A DNA stretch of 64,000 bases from NCBI RefSeq assembly GCF_000264905.1, contig NW_006763138.1:186001-250000 (forward strand), in the 5' to 3' direction. The stretch comes from Stereum hirsutum FP-91666 SS1 (lineage: Eukaryota > Basidiomycota > Agaricomycetes > Russulales > Stereaceae). Shown here in pieces: positions 1-16,423 of the stretch (its first letter is position 1; every line of letters begins with the position of its first letter). The position numbers and the translations under genes were made by a program. The notes beneath the pieces were generated by a model that did no database searches, was not told where the DNA came from, and worked only from the letters and a program-made list of their open reading frames with translations.

Positions 1-913
1 GCTCAAGAATCGCTCGCGGGTCGAAGCCATCGTGACGAGTTGTGGTTGAGAGGAAATGTTACTCTTCTGTTGTTCGCACCTATGGACCTTATTATATGGA
101 ACGGGGGCGAATAAGATTTGATGTTTGACCCTTGTACGTTTGAGGATGCACGATAAGGATGAGACATGTAAGACAAACGTACGGAGAAAGCTTGTTCGTG
201 CCCGTGGGAGATCTTGCAGTATGGTAAGACTTTCGAGCATGATGTATACCTTTATACGAGAAGTGGGGGGGTGCGTCGTTTGGATGATGAAGACGTGGAT
301 GCGGGCGCGGCGAGCGTGTACGCTCTCGTGCGCTCGTCGGGCATGAGATGGTGTAACGGCCGCTACCCAACAACCGGTGGATGCAAGGGGATACCAATGC
401 TAGGACGCTTCGGAGAGCGCTTGACATAGAATGTGCCGTTTCCGTCGCCTTGCATTGAAACTCACCAACTGGGTCGACGAGAGCTCCAGAAAGGAGGCGC
501 GAGCGCGATGCTAAGGATTGCGCCACACTTCTACCCGGCCACTTCGCTCGCCACTTGCTCGCTGAAGTCTATCTTCCACATTAACCGTGACTGCTGTGAT
601 CGCCTACGTTTATTTCCCATGGTGCTACGAGATTCATAGAACTGGAATACTTCTTGGTAGTCTTCAGACCGCTCACACGACCGAGACACACGAGAGTGAA
701 CCCAAACTGGAGCTGGACAAAGACCGGCAGACAAGACAGACATGAATTCATTGACATGGTCATATATTCATCAAGCCGTGGATAATGTGATTCGAGACAA
801 CCAAAACCCCAAAATACATATAAGCCCAAAAAAAGAAAAAGATACGAAACAATATGTGGCATAGATGATGCACATAGGAACCGCAGGCATGAAACGTAGC
901 AGGCAAATATCTT
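1..913. other. No supported gene
   Basis: About 900 bases before the first supported gene. Open frames exist on both strands (the longest on the minus strand, 92-526), but they have no recognisable domain, no convincing codon pattern and no splice structure. The part nearest 913 is presumably the 3' flank of the minus-strand coiled-coil gene. Confidence 0.5.
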
Positions 914-2221
914 TCACAGCTCCTCCCCCTCTATCGGCGTGTAGCCGTTAATGGCTTCGTCTGTGCGGATGGCTTCACCGACAAGAGCTGTCCAGCGAAG
1001 ATCGCGTTTGCATCGTTGTGGCCCAAAGCGAAGGCTGGACGCAAAAGAGGTTCGTCGGGGAGGGAAAGGAGTGCAGACGAAGTCGTCGTCGTCGTCGTCG
1101 TCGCTGTCGACGTCATTTGAATAGGCAGATGCAGTGGAGAGACTGGGAGCGGGAAGAGACTCGTTGGAGTCGGAGTCGGAGTCAGAGTCGGAGAAGGCAG
1201 AATGGCAGTCCTCTGAGTCTATGGAGGCGGCGGATGCGAGCAAGTCGTCGAGCATGGCAAAAGTATTCTTCAGTTGAAGCTCGACTTGGTCGTCTGTGAT
1301 AGCAGAAGCGGCGAAAGCCTTGATGGTAGCTTCCTTGTCGGCGACGGTGAGTTCGAGGTTCTTAATGTTGTGGCGGAGGTCCTCGTTGACCTTGCCGGAT
1401 TCTTCGATGCGAGTGGAGAGGCGATTGATTTCGGTAGTTCTGTCGGCGATGGTGAGTTCGAGGTGCTGGATGCTGTGACGATGACGTTCGCTATCCTCCC
1501 TCTTCTCCTTCACCAAAACAGAATTCTCCAACCTGAGGTCCTTGACCTCACCCTGGAGAACCTGGTAGCGCCTCTCCGAAACAAACTTCTGCTGAACAAG
1601 GTTGTCCAACAACTCCTTCATGTTGTGGTTGTCCTCGGTGAGATGGGCGTTCTCTTGAGCGAGGACCGAAACGCCAGACTGCACCTCGCCCAGTTGAGCA
1701 AGCAGCGCGGCATTCTTGGATTCGAGGGCGGACTTGGCGTTGTACGCAGAGAGGTAGAGTGATTCAAGTTCGATGGTTCGTTCTTGAAGGTGTGTGTTAT
1801 CTTGAGTCCAGATAGCGAGAGCGGAATTGCGTTCGTCGATGACGGCGGCGATGGTGCTGTCCTGCTCCAAGCAACGTCGGAGAAGGTTATGGTTGCTGGA
1901 CTCATAGATGGCGTTCTGAGATTTGAGTTTGTCGATGATTTGCTGTGCGTCCTTGAGAGCATCTTCCGCGGCAAGTAGATGGCTAGAGTTGACGTCAGCC
2001 TTGTGCAATAGTGTCCGGATGGCACACTGGGCGACGGAGAGCGCTTCGGCAGTTGGGTCGACTTCGAGCTTGAGCTGATCGACAATGAATAGGACGATAG
2101 GGAACACAATGGCCGCGATGACTGGAGCCGGTATTGATGATACCAGAGCAGACATAGGGCCAGAGAAGTAGAGCACAGGGCCGAAGAGCGATAGCACAGA
2201 GAGGATGAAGATAGCGATCAT
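914..2221 (-). CDS. Membrane-anchored coiled-coil protein, unknown function
   Basis: Single-exon 435-aa protein. Residues 1-50 carry two hydrophobic stretches (one starting MIAIFILSVLSLFG, one around APVIAAIVFPIVLFIV), which suggests a signal anchor or hairpin membrane insertion. Residues about 60-310 are charged, rich in L, E, K and N, and have heptad-like spacing typical of a long coiled coil. Near residues 330-385 is an acidic low-complexity tract with SDSDSDSD and DDDDDDD. The tail is short and basic. The start is the first ATG of the frame and lies directly before the hydrophobic segment. I do not recognise the family. A tether or scaffold on an internal membrane is an inference from the architecture only. 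The gene ends 914 bases into the window and is divergent from the DHR1 gene. Confidence 0.72.
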   Translation of the reverse strand: MIAIFILSVLSLFGPVLYFSGPMSALVSSIPAPVIAAIVFPIVLFIVDQLKLEVDPTAEALSVAQCAIRTLLHKADVNSSHLLAAEDALKDAQQIIDKLKSQNAIYESSNHNLLRRCLEQDSTIAAVIDERNSALAIWTQDNTHLQERTIELESLYLSAYNAKSALESKNAALLAQLGEVQSGVSVLAQENAHLTEDNHNMKELLDNLVQQKFVSERRYQVLQGEVKDLRLENSVLVKEKREDSERHRHSIQHLELTIADRTTEINRLSTRIEESGKVNEDLRHNIKNLELTVADKEATIKAFAASAITDDQVELQLKNTFAMLDDLLASAASIDSEDCHSAFSDSDSDSDSNESLPAPSLSTASAYSNDVDSDDDDDDDFVCTPFPPRRTSFASSLRFGPQRCKRDLRWTALVGEAIRTDEAINGYTPIEGEEL

Positions 2222-2754
2222 CTTGCACTTGTACTAGTAGAACAGAAGAGTGAATGCGAGTGTTGCTTGAAAGTGAAGATGATGGAGCGAAGACTAGATG
2301 AGTGGAGGGTTGTAGCCAGCTATTACTTGACCGATATCCATGCATTGCATTAGGGACTGGTGGTTGAGACACAGCTGAGCCCGTCGGCGGAGAGGAAAAT
2401 GTTTGGCGTCGAGCCTGCCAGGCGGATTTGTGGCAGATCAGAGACACTTCAAGCTAAGGTATCAGGAGCGATCCAAGCATTAAGTCACTTGAATTCAAAG
2501 AGCCTGCAGCTCCTAGACACACATACTAGGACACACAGTTAGCTAAAGCCCATAAGAGAGGAGTCCAATGTTTAACATCATGGGAGTCAGAGGCAGACCG
2601 ACAGAACCGGTGAGGTGGCGACGTCATTGCCAACCAGAGAGATCTTATCTTATCTCCTCCGTACCCAAGTTTTTGAGAGTTCTATTTTTACACCACGAAC
2701 ACTGTGCCACACTTCATCCACCGCCCAAGTGCTCAATCTACCGCTTTTCTTACA
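2222..2754. promoter_or_regulatory. Divergent intergenic region, coiled-coil gene / DHR1
   Basis: A 530-base region between two divergent starts. It contains the 14-mer ATCTTATCTTATCT at 2642-2655, 99 nt before the DHR1 start. I see no other gene in it. Confidence 0.5.
2642..2655 (-). promoter_or_regulatory. Tandem GATA element upstream of DHR1
   Basis: Read on the minus strand the sequence is AGATAAGATAAGAT, two overlapping GATAAG cores. Identical 14-mers occur at 27508-27521 and 45379-45392, each 40-100 nt upstream of a gene start. GATA-type zinc-finger factors bind GATAAG-like cores in fungi. That these copies are functional is inferred from position and exact repetition. Confidence 0.5.
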
Positions 2755-7343
<4,589 letters not shown>

Positions 7344-7553
7344 TACATAGTGTATACTCTATTCTAGTCGGTCATCAAGGGAGAATAGTATCAGGTTACA
7401 CGCTCTATCGAGAGCTGATCCGTGTTGTTGTAATCAGAAGTGGGAGAATAACTTATTGCGATGCGACGAAACAAATAATGTGTATGCGACAGCGAACGGA
7501 AAGAGATAGAAGGAAAGACTTTGTGCATCACTTTGTTATCAGAAGCGTAATCG

Positions 7554-10500
7554 TTACCGTTTCTTAGAAGGTCCGCCCATGTCGTCTTGTGCGGGTCTCT
7601 AAGGGGAGAAGAGTCACGACATGGGTTAGGAAGGGCAAATTCAGAACGTTTTGCATTTCGTACCTTCTTCGGGATGAACAAGCTTGCTCCCGGCTTCTGA
7701 CGTTTCGCAGGTGCAGGACGAGGCTTCGGCGGAGGGTTAGAAGATTCAGAAGTGGTTTCTTTCCCCTCATCTTCGTTTAGTCTTGTTCCCTTTTCACTTC
7801 CTGCTGCGCTGGACGTCCCGTTGGTCTTCGATGTACCAGCGGAGGCCGCGACTAGAGCGCTAGCAGCCGAGGTGGCAGCGACAAGCGTAGGCAGTATGTC
7901 TGGAGCAGTACTCTGGGGAGATGTTATGGCGGTGGTAGAAGATGTGTGTTTCGAAGACGCTTTGTGAGCCTTGGGCGTCGTAAGATCGGAAGGAATTGCA
8001 GCAGCAGAGGAGCGTGGAATAGGGGCTGGTTTGACTGGCTTCGCAACCGATGGACGAGGTTCCGACCTTGACGAGGTGAAGTATTGCTCGTCGACCTAAA
8101 TTCGAAATGAATCAGCTTGAACGTCAAGAAGCCTAAGGGAACATACGTCGAAAAGTCGGGACCGAGATCTTGCATCCGTCACGATCGCCTTCCAGTTCTG
8201 ATCACTGCGTTCCAAAGTCGGAGCATGGCCCAGAATGAAAAGCGAAGCTCGAGAACGAGTCAAGGCGACGTTCATACGACGTACATCTGGAAGCAGTTCA
8301 GGTTTCAACCGTGGATTGACGATCAGGATGACGCACCTGCCAAGAATCCTACCGTCTGCACGCCAGGACCTGCACGCACACAGGAAAGAATGATAATGTC
8401 TTTTTCCTGTCCTTGGAACCCATCGACGGTATTGAAGTCTACTTTTCCGATGATCTCCCGACCGAATCGTTGCTCGAAAGCACGTCGAAGGGAGAAGATT
8501 TGCTCGCGATACATGGAGACCACGCCGACCCGAAAGTCGAAGTCTACGGACGAAAACTCTTGGCGAAGACGATGGAACAAAGACACGGCGATCCTGACTT
8601 CTGCGGTGTTCATGTACGAGTGAGAGGAGCCTTGCGACTCTTGTCCGTTAGTGACGTTAAAGAAGCGATAGGTTCCGAACTTTGGACTCGTATGCCAGGG
8701 TCTTTTGGTCTTCTCTACCATGCCGGGACCGTCCTGGAGTCTCCCATTATAAAAGAGGGCGCTAGGCAACTGGCTGATGTCAGGATGCATACGGTATTGA
8801 ATGCTGGAAAAATATGTCACTCAGTCGCTGAAGGAAAGTAAAGGTGTGTAAGGAGATGTACCTGAGTAGGTGCACGGCATCGGGGCGATGTTTTTGGAGA
8901 CGAACGAACAAGGACTGGTTGTACATGTACTTGCTTGCTTCCATGGAAATGACAGTCGGGGGCAGCTGTTGAGGATCTGTGCACATAAACTGGTCAGCAT
9001 CACGACCCTACGCCATACATAGGGTTCACTTGCCTCCAACCATTACGATGCGTGAGCTGCGATACTTCAACGGGATTAACGAACTCAGCTCAATCGCTTG
9101 AGCGGCTTCGTCAATTATGATCATGTCAAAGTCAAGCTGCTCCAACAGTTCATGGCCTGTCCCCGACAGCGTACTACAAATCACGTCCGCATCCAAAAGA
9201 ACCTTCAGGCGGTATTTACGACGGTTGGCATCCAGAGTTCGTCGGTCAGATTTCTGCTGGTCTCGTAGGCGGTCGATCTGCTGGCTCAGGTTTATGCGGC
9301 GCGAGTTGAGTTTCTTGATCTCGTCATCCAACGCAAGACTCCTCGCAGTATTATCATGGAGAGAGGCGAGTTCCTCCTGCTTCTCCCTTTTGGACTGCTT
9401 CACCGACTCCAGCTCGGTCCGCAGGAGGGTGAGTTCGCCACCCGACTCCTTAGAAGACTTCTGCTTGGAAGCTTCGTTGGCCTCCAACATCTGATCCACG
9501 AGGTTGTCCAGGGATACGTCCTGTACGCTGATGTTGATGGCTTTTGGGGCACCAACCCGAACGACATTTGGAACACGACCTTTACGACCAGCGCCGGACT
9601 CTCCTTCCTTTAAGCGATGAACCACTTCGTCGATAGCAGCGTTACTGGGAGCGCAAAGAAGGACTTTCTTGGGTGGCACCTTGTCGGCTGGCCCTGACGA
9701 TCTGCCAACTTGAATGTTCGTCGCGGTCTTTCGTTTCGACAGGAACGCTTGAACGAGAGCACAAATAGTGGACGTCTTTCCTGTACCAGGAGGCCTGTGC
9801 ATGGTTAATAAGAAAAAGGCTTAAACGAGTACTTCATACTCACCCTTGGATCAACGAAATGCCCTCAGTGCGCATGACGCTGGCAATGGCCACCGCTTGC
9901 GGTTCGTTGACGTTGAATTTAGTCTGAGTCGCTTGCAGTTCATCGCTGTCGATGAAAGGCTTCATGGCGAGTCGTGGTCTCAGGATGACATCAGCGAGAT
10001 CATAGAACTCCATCGCTACCAGAGCGGCATACTCTCGATGGAGCGTACTCAAACTGTCGAGGAAATCCGGATCAGGTCAATCGCGAATAAGTACTAAGCT
10101 AAATTTACCTGAAAGCCTTCGAAATGCGCCATGTAGAGCCAGGGTTCAGACCGGGGTCGACTGTCCCGCCTCCCAAGTAGCATCGTACGGTCACTTGAAG
10201 GGATCGTTCGCCAAAATGGTTCGCTTTGAAGTTCTGGACTTTTCCCAAGATAATTTTGTCGGAGTTAGGAAGGTACAGACGGACGATGTCGGTGTCAATG
10301 AGGAACCAGTTGCTGTCCACGCCTTCAGTGATGGAGATATCGATATCCAACCAGTCGTCGATGTGTTGCCGGGAGGATATTTTACATTCAAACGCCTCTT
10401 GCTGCTCTTCCTTCGATTGAAGTAACTGTGCCCAACATTCGAGGACGAGCAACGGCTCAAATATTCGGCGATAATGAGCGTGATCGGTAAAGCGCTCGGG

Positions 10501-13500
10501 TATGGCCACTAAAAACGGACACTGCTTGTTTGACGGTGGGTCAGGCTCTGAATGATTCCAAGACCATGACAAGATAGTGCGATGCAGCTGCGAGATGTCC
10601 GGCTTCATACGCATGGCTATCCGTCGTGCGTCCTCCCGCTGGTTTATACGTTCCTGCATAGGATTCCTCGCGTTCGTCCTCATATTCATGAGCTTGACCT
10701 GGCGCCGTTCAGCAGGCTTCTTGATTTTAGGTGTACGTCGAATCTCGTTGAGCGCTGCAAACCCTCCGCCTCCATCACTGTCATCGCTCGAGTCGTCACT
10801 CGCGTCTTCTCGAGTTGGCTTCGCATTCTCTTTCTTCGTGCTACTCTCAACCTTGTCTACGCCCTTCGTGACGGGAACGTGAAGTTTGGGGAAGGCAGCT
10901 GACGGGATGGCCGCATCGTCGAGCTTCTTCTGGTCGCGTCCGCCAAAGAATCGAGAGGTCGACGCGGTAGGCTTTGTGAGTTTTTGTTGGATAGCGGAAG
11001 AGATGGAAGGTGTAGCAGAGCTGCTGCTTCCTGGACTCGACTTTCGGGAGCCGGTCTTGGCTACAGCAGCGGCGGGCGCTGGGTCCTTCGAAGTGGATGC
11101 ATGGGCATTCTTTTCTTTGGACGTCGATGGAGCAGGAGTATAGGAGACCAACTCGATCTCGTTGTCGTCGTCGAAACCAGCAAGGATGGACTCGAGCTTT
11201 GATACGCGTGCGGAATCAAGGCGGGTCTGAGGTCTATCGAGTCTGGGATTCCGTTCCCTCTCGCGGGCATCACTGACCATCCTCGTGAGCTTCTTGAGGA
11301 TCTCCTCGGTCGGTGTAACGTCCATGTTTCGGAACACATCGAACAATGTCTCCAGCAGGGCGTAGGATTGATGCAAAAGTTCCTCGTCCGTCAGGCGCAG
11401 CCATTTGGTGAGCTCGAAGAGTACAGACTGTAACGCAGCGATCATTCTTTTCCCCGGCCGTGAGATCTTGCTCGATTGGGCGTTGTTTCGAGAAAATTTT
11501 GGATCTGAATGATAGACTGCCGCGGACTCGAAAACCCTCCACTGGGCGAGCATGTCGCGCCCGAATATGAGGGCGTCTCGCATCCATACGATCATGTCCT
11601 CCGGGTCAAACCACTGCGACCATGATGGCGTCTTCTGGAAGATGTTGGAAAGGGCCTTCGACATGAGACTCCAAAGTTTGGGTATGTTGGCGGCTGGTCC
11701 GGATCCTTCGTCTCGCTTGAGATATCGCTCGTCAAGGAGCAAGCCATCCGGGCTCGCACACAAGACTTCAATGACGTCTGTCATGCACCGCACGAGGGCC
11801 TTGGAAAGATCGCAAGCCTCAGGGAGGACATCCGTGTACTGTGTGAATGTCGTTAAAGAGTCGAGGATACCGGTGAATGAAGGATCGGGAAGACGCTTGA
11901 GCATCGCTCGAAAGCAGTCGACCCGGACGTCCGTGTCGTAGGCTTGGCCGACCAAAGTCTGAGCGCCGGATTGAAGATCTTCCACAGGGCAGAGCATGAG
12001 GATGATGATGTCCTTGGCAACGTTGGGGCGACGAAAAAGCTCTTGGACGGCGGAAGCAGGATTGTAGTTCGCATACCTGGAAACCGCGTCGGAAAATCCG
12101 GTGTGAAAAATGTCGAGTGCTCGATTGACTTCATCGAATGCGGCTTCTGCTGAAGGAGAGGGTTTCATAGGCTTCTCTCCTTTCTTCTGCGAAGCCGCAA
12201 AAGGCGCCTTGTGCAGCTTCCCCAGATGTGCAGAGGGAGCTATGATGTCGATCAGCATAGCTATCCCGTCGGTGTCTGTGGCATGTATACTATCGTATGT
12301 CTTCTTCCACAACTGCCTGCGAACAACAGGAGGCGTGCTGAACCCCTTGGGATCGAGGTAGGATCGTGTGAGCTCGGTGATAGTCGAGGCCACACGCTTG
12401 ACATCCGCCTTCAGTGCCGTCGAGATGAGTTCACGAATTACAGTGCGAGCGCTGGCCCACTTTGGATCGTTATATGGACGTGAAAACGCGATCGTTGTGA
12501 GTCGGTCAATGTGAATATCCAGGACGTTGAGGACGGCAGCGCGCTGGTCTCGAGCGGTCTCTTCGTCGCACATGCGTAGAACGGAACGGAAAAGCTGTGG
12601 CGAGGGTCAATACAATTGCACAAAAAAACTCGATACACTACATACCGAACTTGCTGCCGACATTACCACAGGACGTGCTTCACCAAACCGCTCGTGCTGG
12701 AGCTCTTCGCAAAGAAAGTCGACCATTTTCGCGAATGTCGTAGAGAATGAGGGCGACGACCAAATACTTTTGATGTAATCTGAAAACCAGTACAGGTACC
12801 ACTGCTTGTCCTCGGTTCGTGGTACGCTCCGTACTCTCTCCACGTATGATGAGTTGTCCTTAATGGCATCGAAAATTACTTGTGGATAATCCGTAGCTTC
12901 GTACTTCCACAAGTCCGTTTCCAAGCGTTTCAGGAGATACAGAAAACATCGAAGGACGCTGGAGAAGTCTGCGCGACGAGAATGATTACCACATGTACAA
13001 CAGGGGTGAAGCGAGAGTTGTGTCAAACAGGAGGCATGGCAAAGAAGAAGAGTAACTAACGTGGACCAGTATCATGCAGGTGTCCAGCGATGAGACGTCG
13101 AACATCGAGCTTTGTCATTGAACCACGTTGAAACAATTCCGGTGGCGAGAAGCGCATGAATTCAGAGAATGCCTGCCAAGTGACCAGAGGATCACTCGAA
13201 AGATATTCTGATTCCTCTTCACCCAAAGTGGAATCTGATGAAGCTGACAACACTATCGGATGTGAACCGCCTTGAGAGGCGAGAACCCCAGAAAGTATCT
13301 CCAGGATCTTGATGTACGGACGCACGAATAACTCCTTCGCTATTGGTCGTACGCGACTTTGAATCAAACGTGTAGAAGCCCATCTTCGCACATCCTCGTT
13401 CCGGTGTAATTGAAGGTAGAACAGACCTGGAGGTGGCGGGTCTGTCGGCCAGTCGGGGAGCGAAGATGGTAAGTCCCGTTTGTCGAAAATTGCAAGTATG

Positions 13501-14066
13501 CGTGGATCTCGTAGGATGTGGAGGTTTGAAAGGGCATGATAGATGACTGGTGGATGGGCTTCAATGGAAGTGGTGGTGTTGGAGATACGTGGGAGGATAA
13601 AACCGAGCTCCCAGTCATCGAATTTGAGCATAAAGTCTTTCAATACATCGGCCGGGAAAGCACTCAGATATCTGGCAAGTCCAATCATTGTGGTGCATTC
13701 GTCAGTATAGAATGAGCACTGCACGTACGTTTGTTCCGATGTAAGCTTCGCAAGCTGACCACCACGTACACAACCACAGCACCCTTTGAAGACTAGCTGG
13801 AGTCGTTGCTTCCATTTCTCTACTCCACCACTGTCGTAGGCAAAGAGCCTAAGGAGAAAGGTGGCGGCCTCGAGCGCGATTGGGTCCGCCTTTTCGCAAA
13901 ACCAGTGAAAGAGACCGTCGGAGGTATGAGCGGGTATGGACATAAGGTACTGGAATATGGGCAGCAAGGCGCGCTCCGTTTCGTCATTCGTGTCCAGTGG
14001 GTCATCGCGAAGTTTCGTCAATAATTTGTCGATGTCTTGGGGGTCTGATGGGCCACGAGTGGCCAT
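7554..14066 (-). CDS. SEN1: Sen1/senataxin RNA-DNA helicase
   Basis: Superfamily 1B 5'-3' helicase that ends non-coding transcription and removes R-loops. Ten exons (14066-13061, 12968-12646, 12594-10109, 10053-9844, 9794-9034, 8976-8862, 8803-8337, 8286-8147, 8095-7664, 7598-7554) give 1994 aa. The first half is the SEN1 N-terminal helical domain, starting near DGLFHWFCEKADPIALEAA. A low-complexity linker follows. The helicase core has Walker A GPPGTGKTSTIC (split by an intron), DEAAQAIELSSLIPL, DPQQLPPTV, YRMHPDIS, the TVDGFQGQEKDIIILSCVR segment and NVALTRSRASLFILG. A basic tail with LFIPKK ends in PSKKR, matching the conserved Sen1 C-terminus and a likely nuclear signal. The intron at 8977-9033 is a GC-AG intron. 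The promoter is shared with translin (224 bases). Confidence 0.96.
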
Positions 14067-14290
14067 GATAAAAGAGTAACAGTAGAAGACGACGTAAAGG
14101 GAGCACAGAGGACAAAATACAACGAGTGATTAAGTATTCGCTGGGGCGAGGGGATGAGGATGGATGATGGTCGGAAAAACAAAACCTGCTATGACTGGAC
14201 GCGCGCAAAGGCCCGCGTGACAGGAAGCTCGCGTCGAAATTGAACGCGTCTGTGACGTAACGCGACTCGCTTCCCCTCTTCGCTGCTCTC
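14067..14290. promoter_or_regulatory. Shared divergent promoter SEN1/translin
   Basis: Only 224 bases separate the SEN1 start (minus) and the translin start (plus), so both promoters must lie here. A half CRE-like TGACGTAA is present near 14250. No clear TATA box is seen. Confidence 0.5.
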
Positions 14291-15426
14291 ATGGATCCAG
14301 AGGACCTCACACACATAAACAATCTGCTCGACCATGATGCTGACTTGCGAGAGGTATTGTTTCATTGTTTCATGGAGGATTGGGCAAGGACACGTACTCA
14401 GGGACTCATTTTATACCGTTCCCAACACAGAAAATCAAGGACCATGTTACAGACTTTGACAAGAAGTCGAGAACGATGGTCGGCTTACTGAACAAAATAC
14501 ACTCGACACGGTCGTCAGATAGTACGGCACCATCTTGAGCATCTTACCATTGAACTTAACAAATCCTTTACGCCATCTCTGCAGTTCCGCCTCTGCTTGA
14601 TACCGTCCGTCCCGTGTTGCACTCATGCCGAGAAACTTCCGCCGCCCTTGCCGATCTAGTTCCTGCTGACCAGTTCTGGAGATGGAAAGATATGTGGAGC
14701 ATGTCTCTACGACAATCTGTGTTCTCTGCTATCCTTATCGAATACCTCACGAATGGCACGCTACTCTCAATGGCGGTGACCAGCGACCAACTGGGCAGTA
14801 GGTATTTCAATCAATCTCTGTCCCACACACCTAAGATCAATTTATCGTGGCTCGTATAAAGTTCGAGGAGAGTGGAAGGATAGATTCGTGCTCAGCGTCG
14901 AGGATTATCTTCACGGGGTTATCACTATGGTCAATGAACTGGTACGATCCTCTCTCGAACTCAACCAGTGTTCTAACAGAATGTTCAAGCCGAGCATACA
15001 GTCACGATTTGCCGTCAACGCCGTCACTTTAGGAGACTTTGAAGCTCCCATCAAGATCTCCATCTTCGTGAAGGATCTTTTCGCAGGCAAGTTATGAGAC
15101 CAATGTTATAATAGGTTCACAATGCTCACCTTGAAGCTGACGCTATCTCGGCAGGCTTCTCCATGGTATGTGCCTTCACCCTTTCATAATTGTGGCAGTT
15201 GCTTACGATCTTTTCTGTAGCTTAACCTGAAGAACGACACGCTTCGCCGCCGATATGATAGCCTGAAGTACGACATCAAAAAGATTGAGGAAGGTCAGAG
15301 TATACTGTCCTCCGGCCATTTTCCACTACCCACAACTTGTCTTTGCATCCAGTCGTATACGACGTTTCCCTCAGGAAACTGGCCTCACCACGAGCAAAAG
15401 ACCCAGCGACGGGCGCTGAAAATTAA
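14291..15426 (+). CDS. Translin
   Basis: Single-stranded nucleic-acid-binding protein. With TRAX it forms the C3PO ribonuclease in animals and fungi. Eight exons (14291-14353, 14431-14521, 14585-14797, 14862-14941, 14990-15086, 15155-15165, 15221-15293, 15353-15426) sum to 233 aa, close to the usual 228-235. Recognisable family blocks are FDKKSRTMVGLLNKIHST, FVLSVEDYLHGVI, FAVNAVTLGDFEAPIKIS and LNLKNDTLRRRYDSLKYD. Exon 6 is only 11 nt and encodes the FSM part of GFSMLNLKND. The intron before it starts with GC (AG|GCAAGT). The intron at 14942-14989 is 48 nt, in frame and translatable, so its removal is less certain. A separate TRAX gene is not in the window. Confidence 0.9.
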
Positions 15427-15601
15427 GACCGACCATGTACTGTATCATCTGCTCCCAGTCACCCAGTGTAGCCGTAGATTCCAGGAATTGCTGTCGCATG
15501 ACGAATATGTTGTTTTGAAGATCGATAGGATAACGGATGAAGGGGGATATGAATGAATCGTGCGCGAAGAATGTATGAGTGGAAAGTATCGATGAGGGCT
15601 G

Positions 15602-16166
15602 CTAGCACTTTCGCCGAGAGCGTATCCGCTTTCCATTCTGTACCGACGGTCCTCGCCTATACAACCATGAGTATGCATGCCCAGAAGCGAGGACACCATA
15701 CAGAACTCACCCTCTAATCGTCTTTTTGGGCTGCACTTCGTGTGCGAACGTTTCTGGGTCTTCACCCAACCGGTACTTCTGCAAAGCCCACAGAAGATAC
15801 CTTCCGCGCGTTGACAAAGTTAGACTCGGAAACAACACGTTGGAACCGTGGCTGACAGACGCACCTGCGATCCTGCACAGCCATGCCGCTCTTCTTGAGC
15901 TTAAGTCCATCAGAGTTCCACATCTCATCCCAGCTCTCAAAGGTTATTTTGCTGTCGCATGAGCGTCCAATGGCCTTGAGGAAGTCCTCCGAGGTCGCTA
16001 TGGATCCTGCTTCAGTATATCCGCTTCAGTGAACGTTCAACCATCACATTTGGCAAAGACGAAGACCTCTTGGCGGCGGCACTGTAGCAGAAGCTGCTGA
16101 CGTAGCTAGTGAGCGCGATAATGAAGGGAGAAAAGAGCGAAATCGCGAAGCTAGAGCGGAAGACAT
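15602..16166 (-). CDS. Mitochondrial small-subunit protein mS41 (Fyv4/IGR motif)
   Basis: Four exons (16166-16067, 16006-15865, 15800-15711, 15656-15602) encode 128 aa. Residues 1-25 (SALASRFRSFLPSLSRSLAT) are rich in Ser, Arg and Ala and look like a mitochondrial presequence. The IGR domain follows: PPPRGSIATSEDFLKAIGR, then FESWDEMW, GMAVQDRRYLLWALQKYR and the basic tail VQNGKRIRSRRK. These blocks match Fyv4/mS41 of the fungal mitoribosome small subunit. Splice phase is consistent throughout. The gene is convergent with translin, with 175 bases between stops. Confidence 0.86.
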
Positions 16167-16423
16167 GGTATGGCAGAGTCGGAAACGCGCCTCACTCTGC
16201 CACTCAACAGGCTCACAACTTGTCACGGTCACATCGTGACTCACCACGTAATTGTGATTGTCACAGTAAGAACGATCTGCGGAGATTAAAGACACCGACT
16301 CACTCTTTTGACCCCCACGGACACGAAACTGGACCAAAAGAATTCAGTCAGTAATCTCCTGTCCTGTGGGTGATTATCCACCTATGCTTTAACGAGGCAC
16401 CGCTAATAGATTTTCGAGCAGAC

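Noticed and set aside
92..526. 144-codon minus-strand frame at the window start
   Set aside because: No domain, no splice context, biased basic composition. Considered random.
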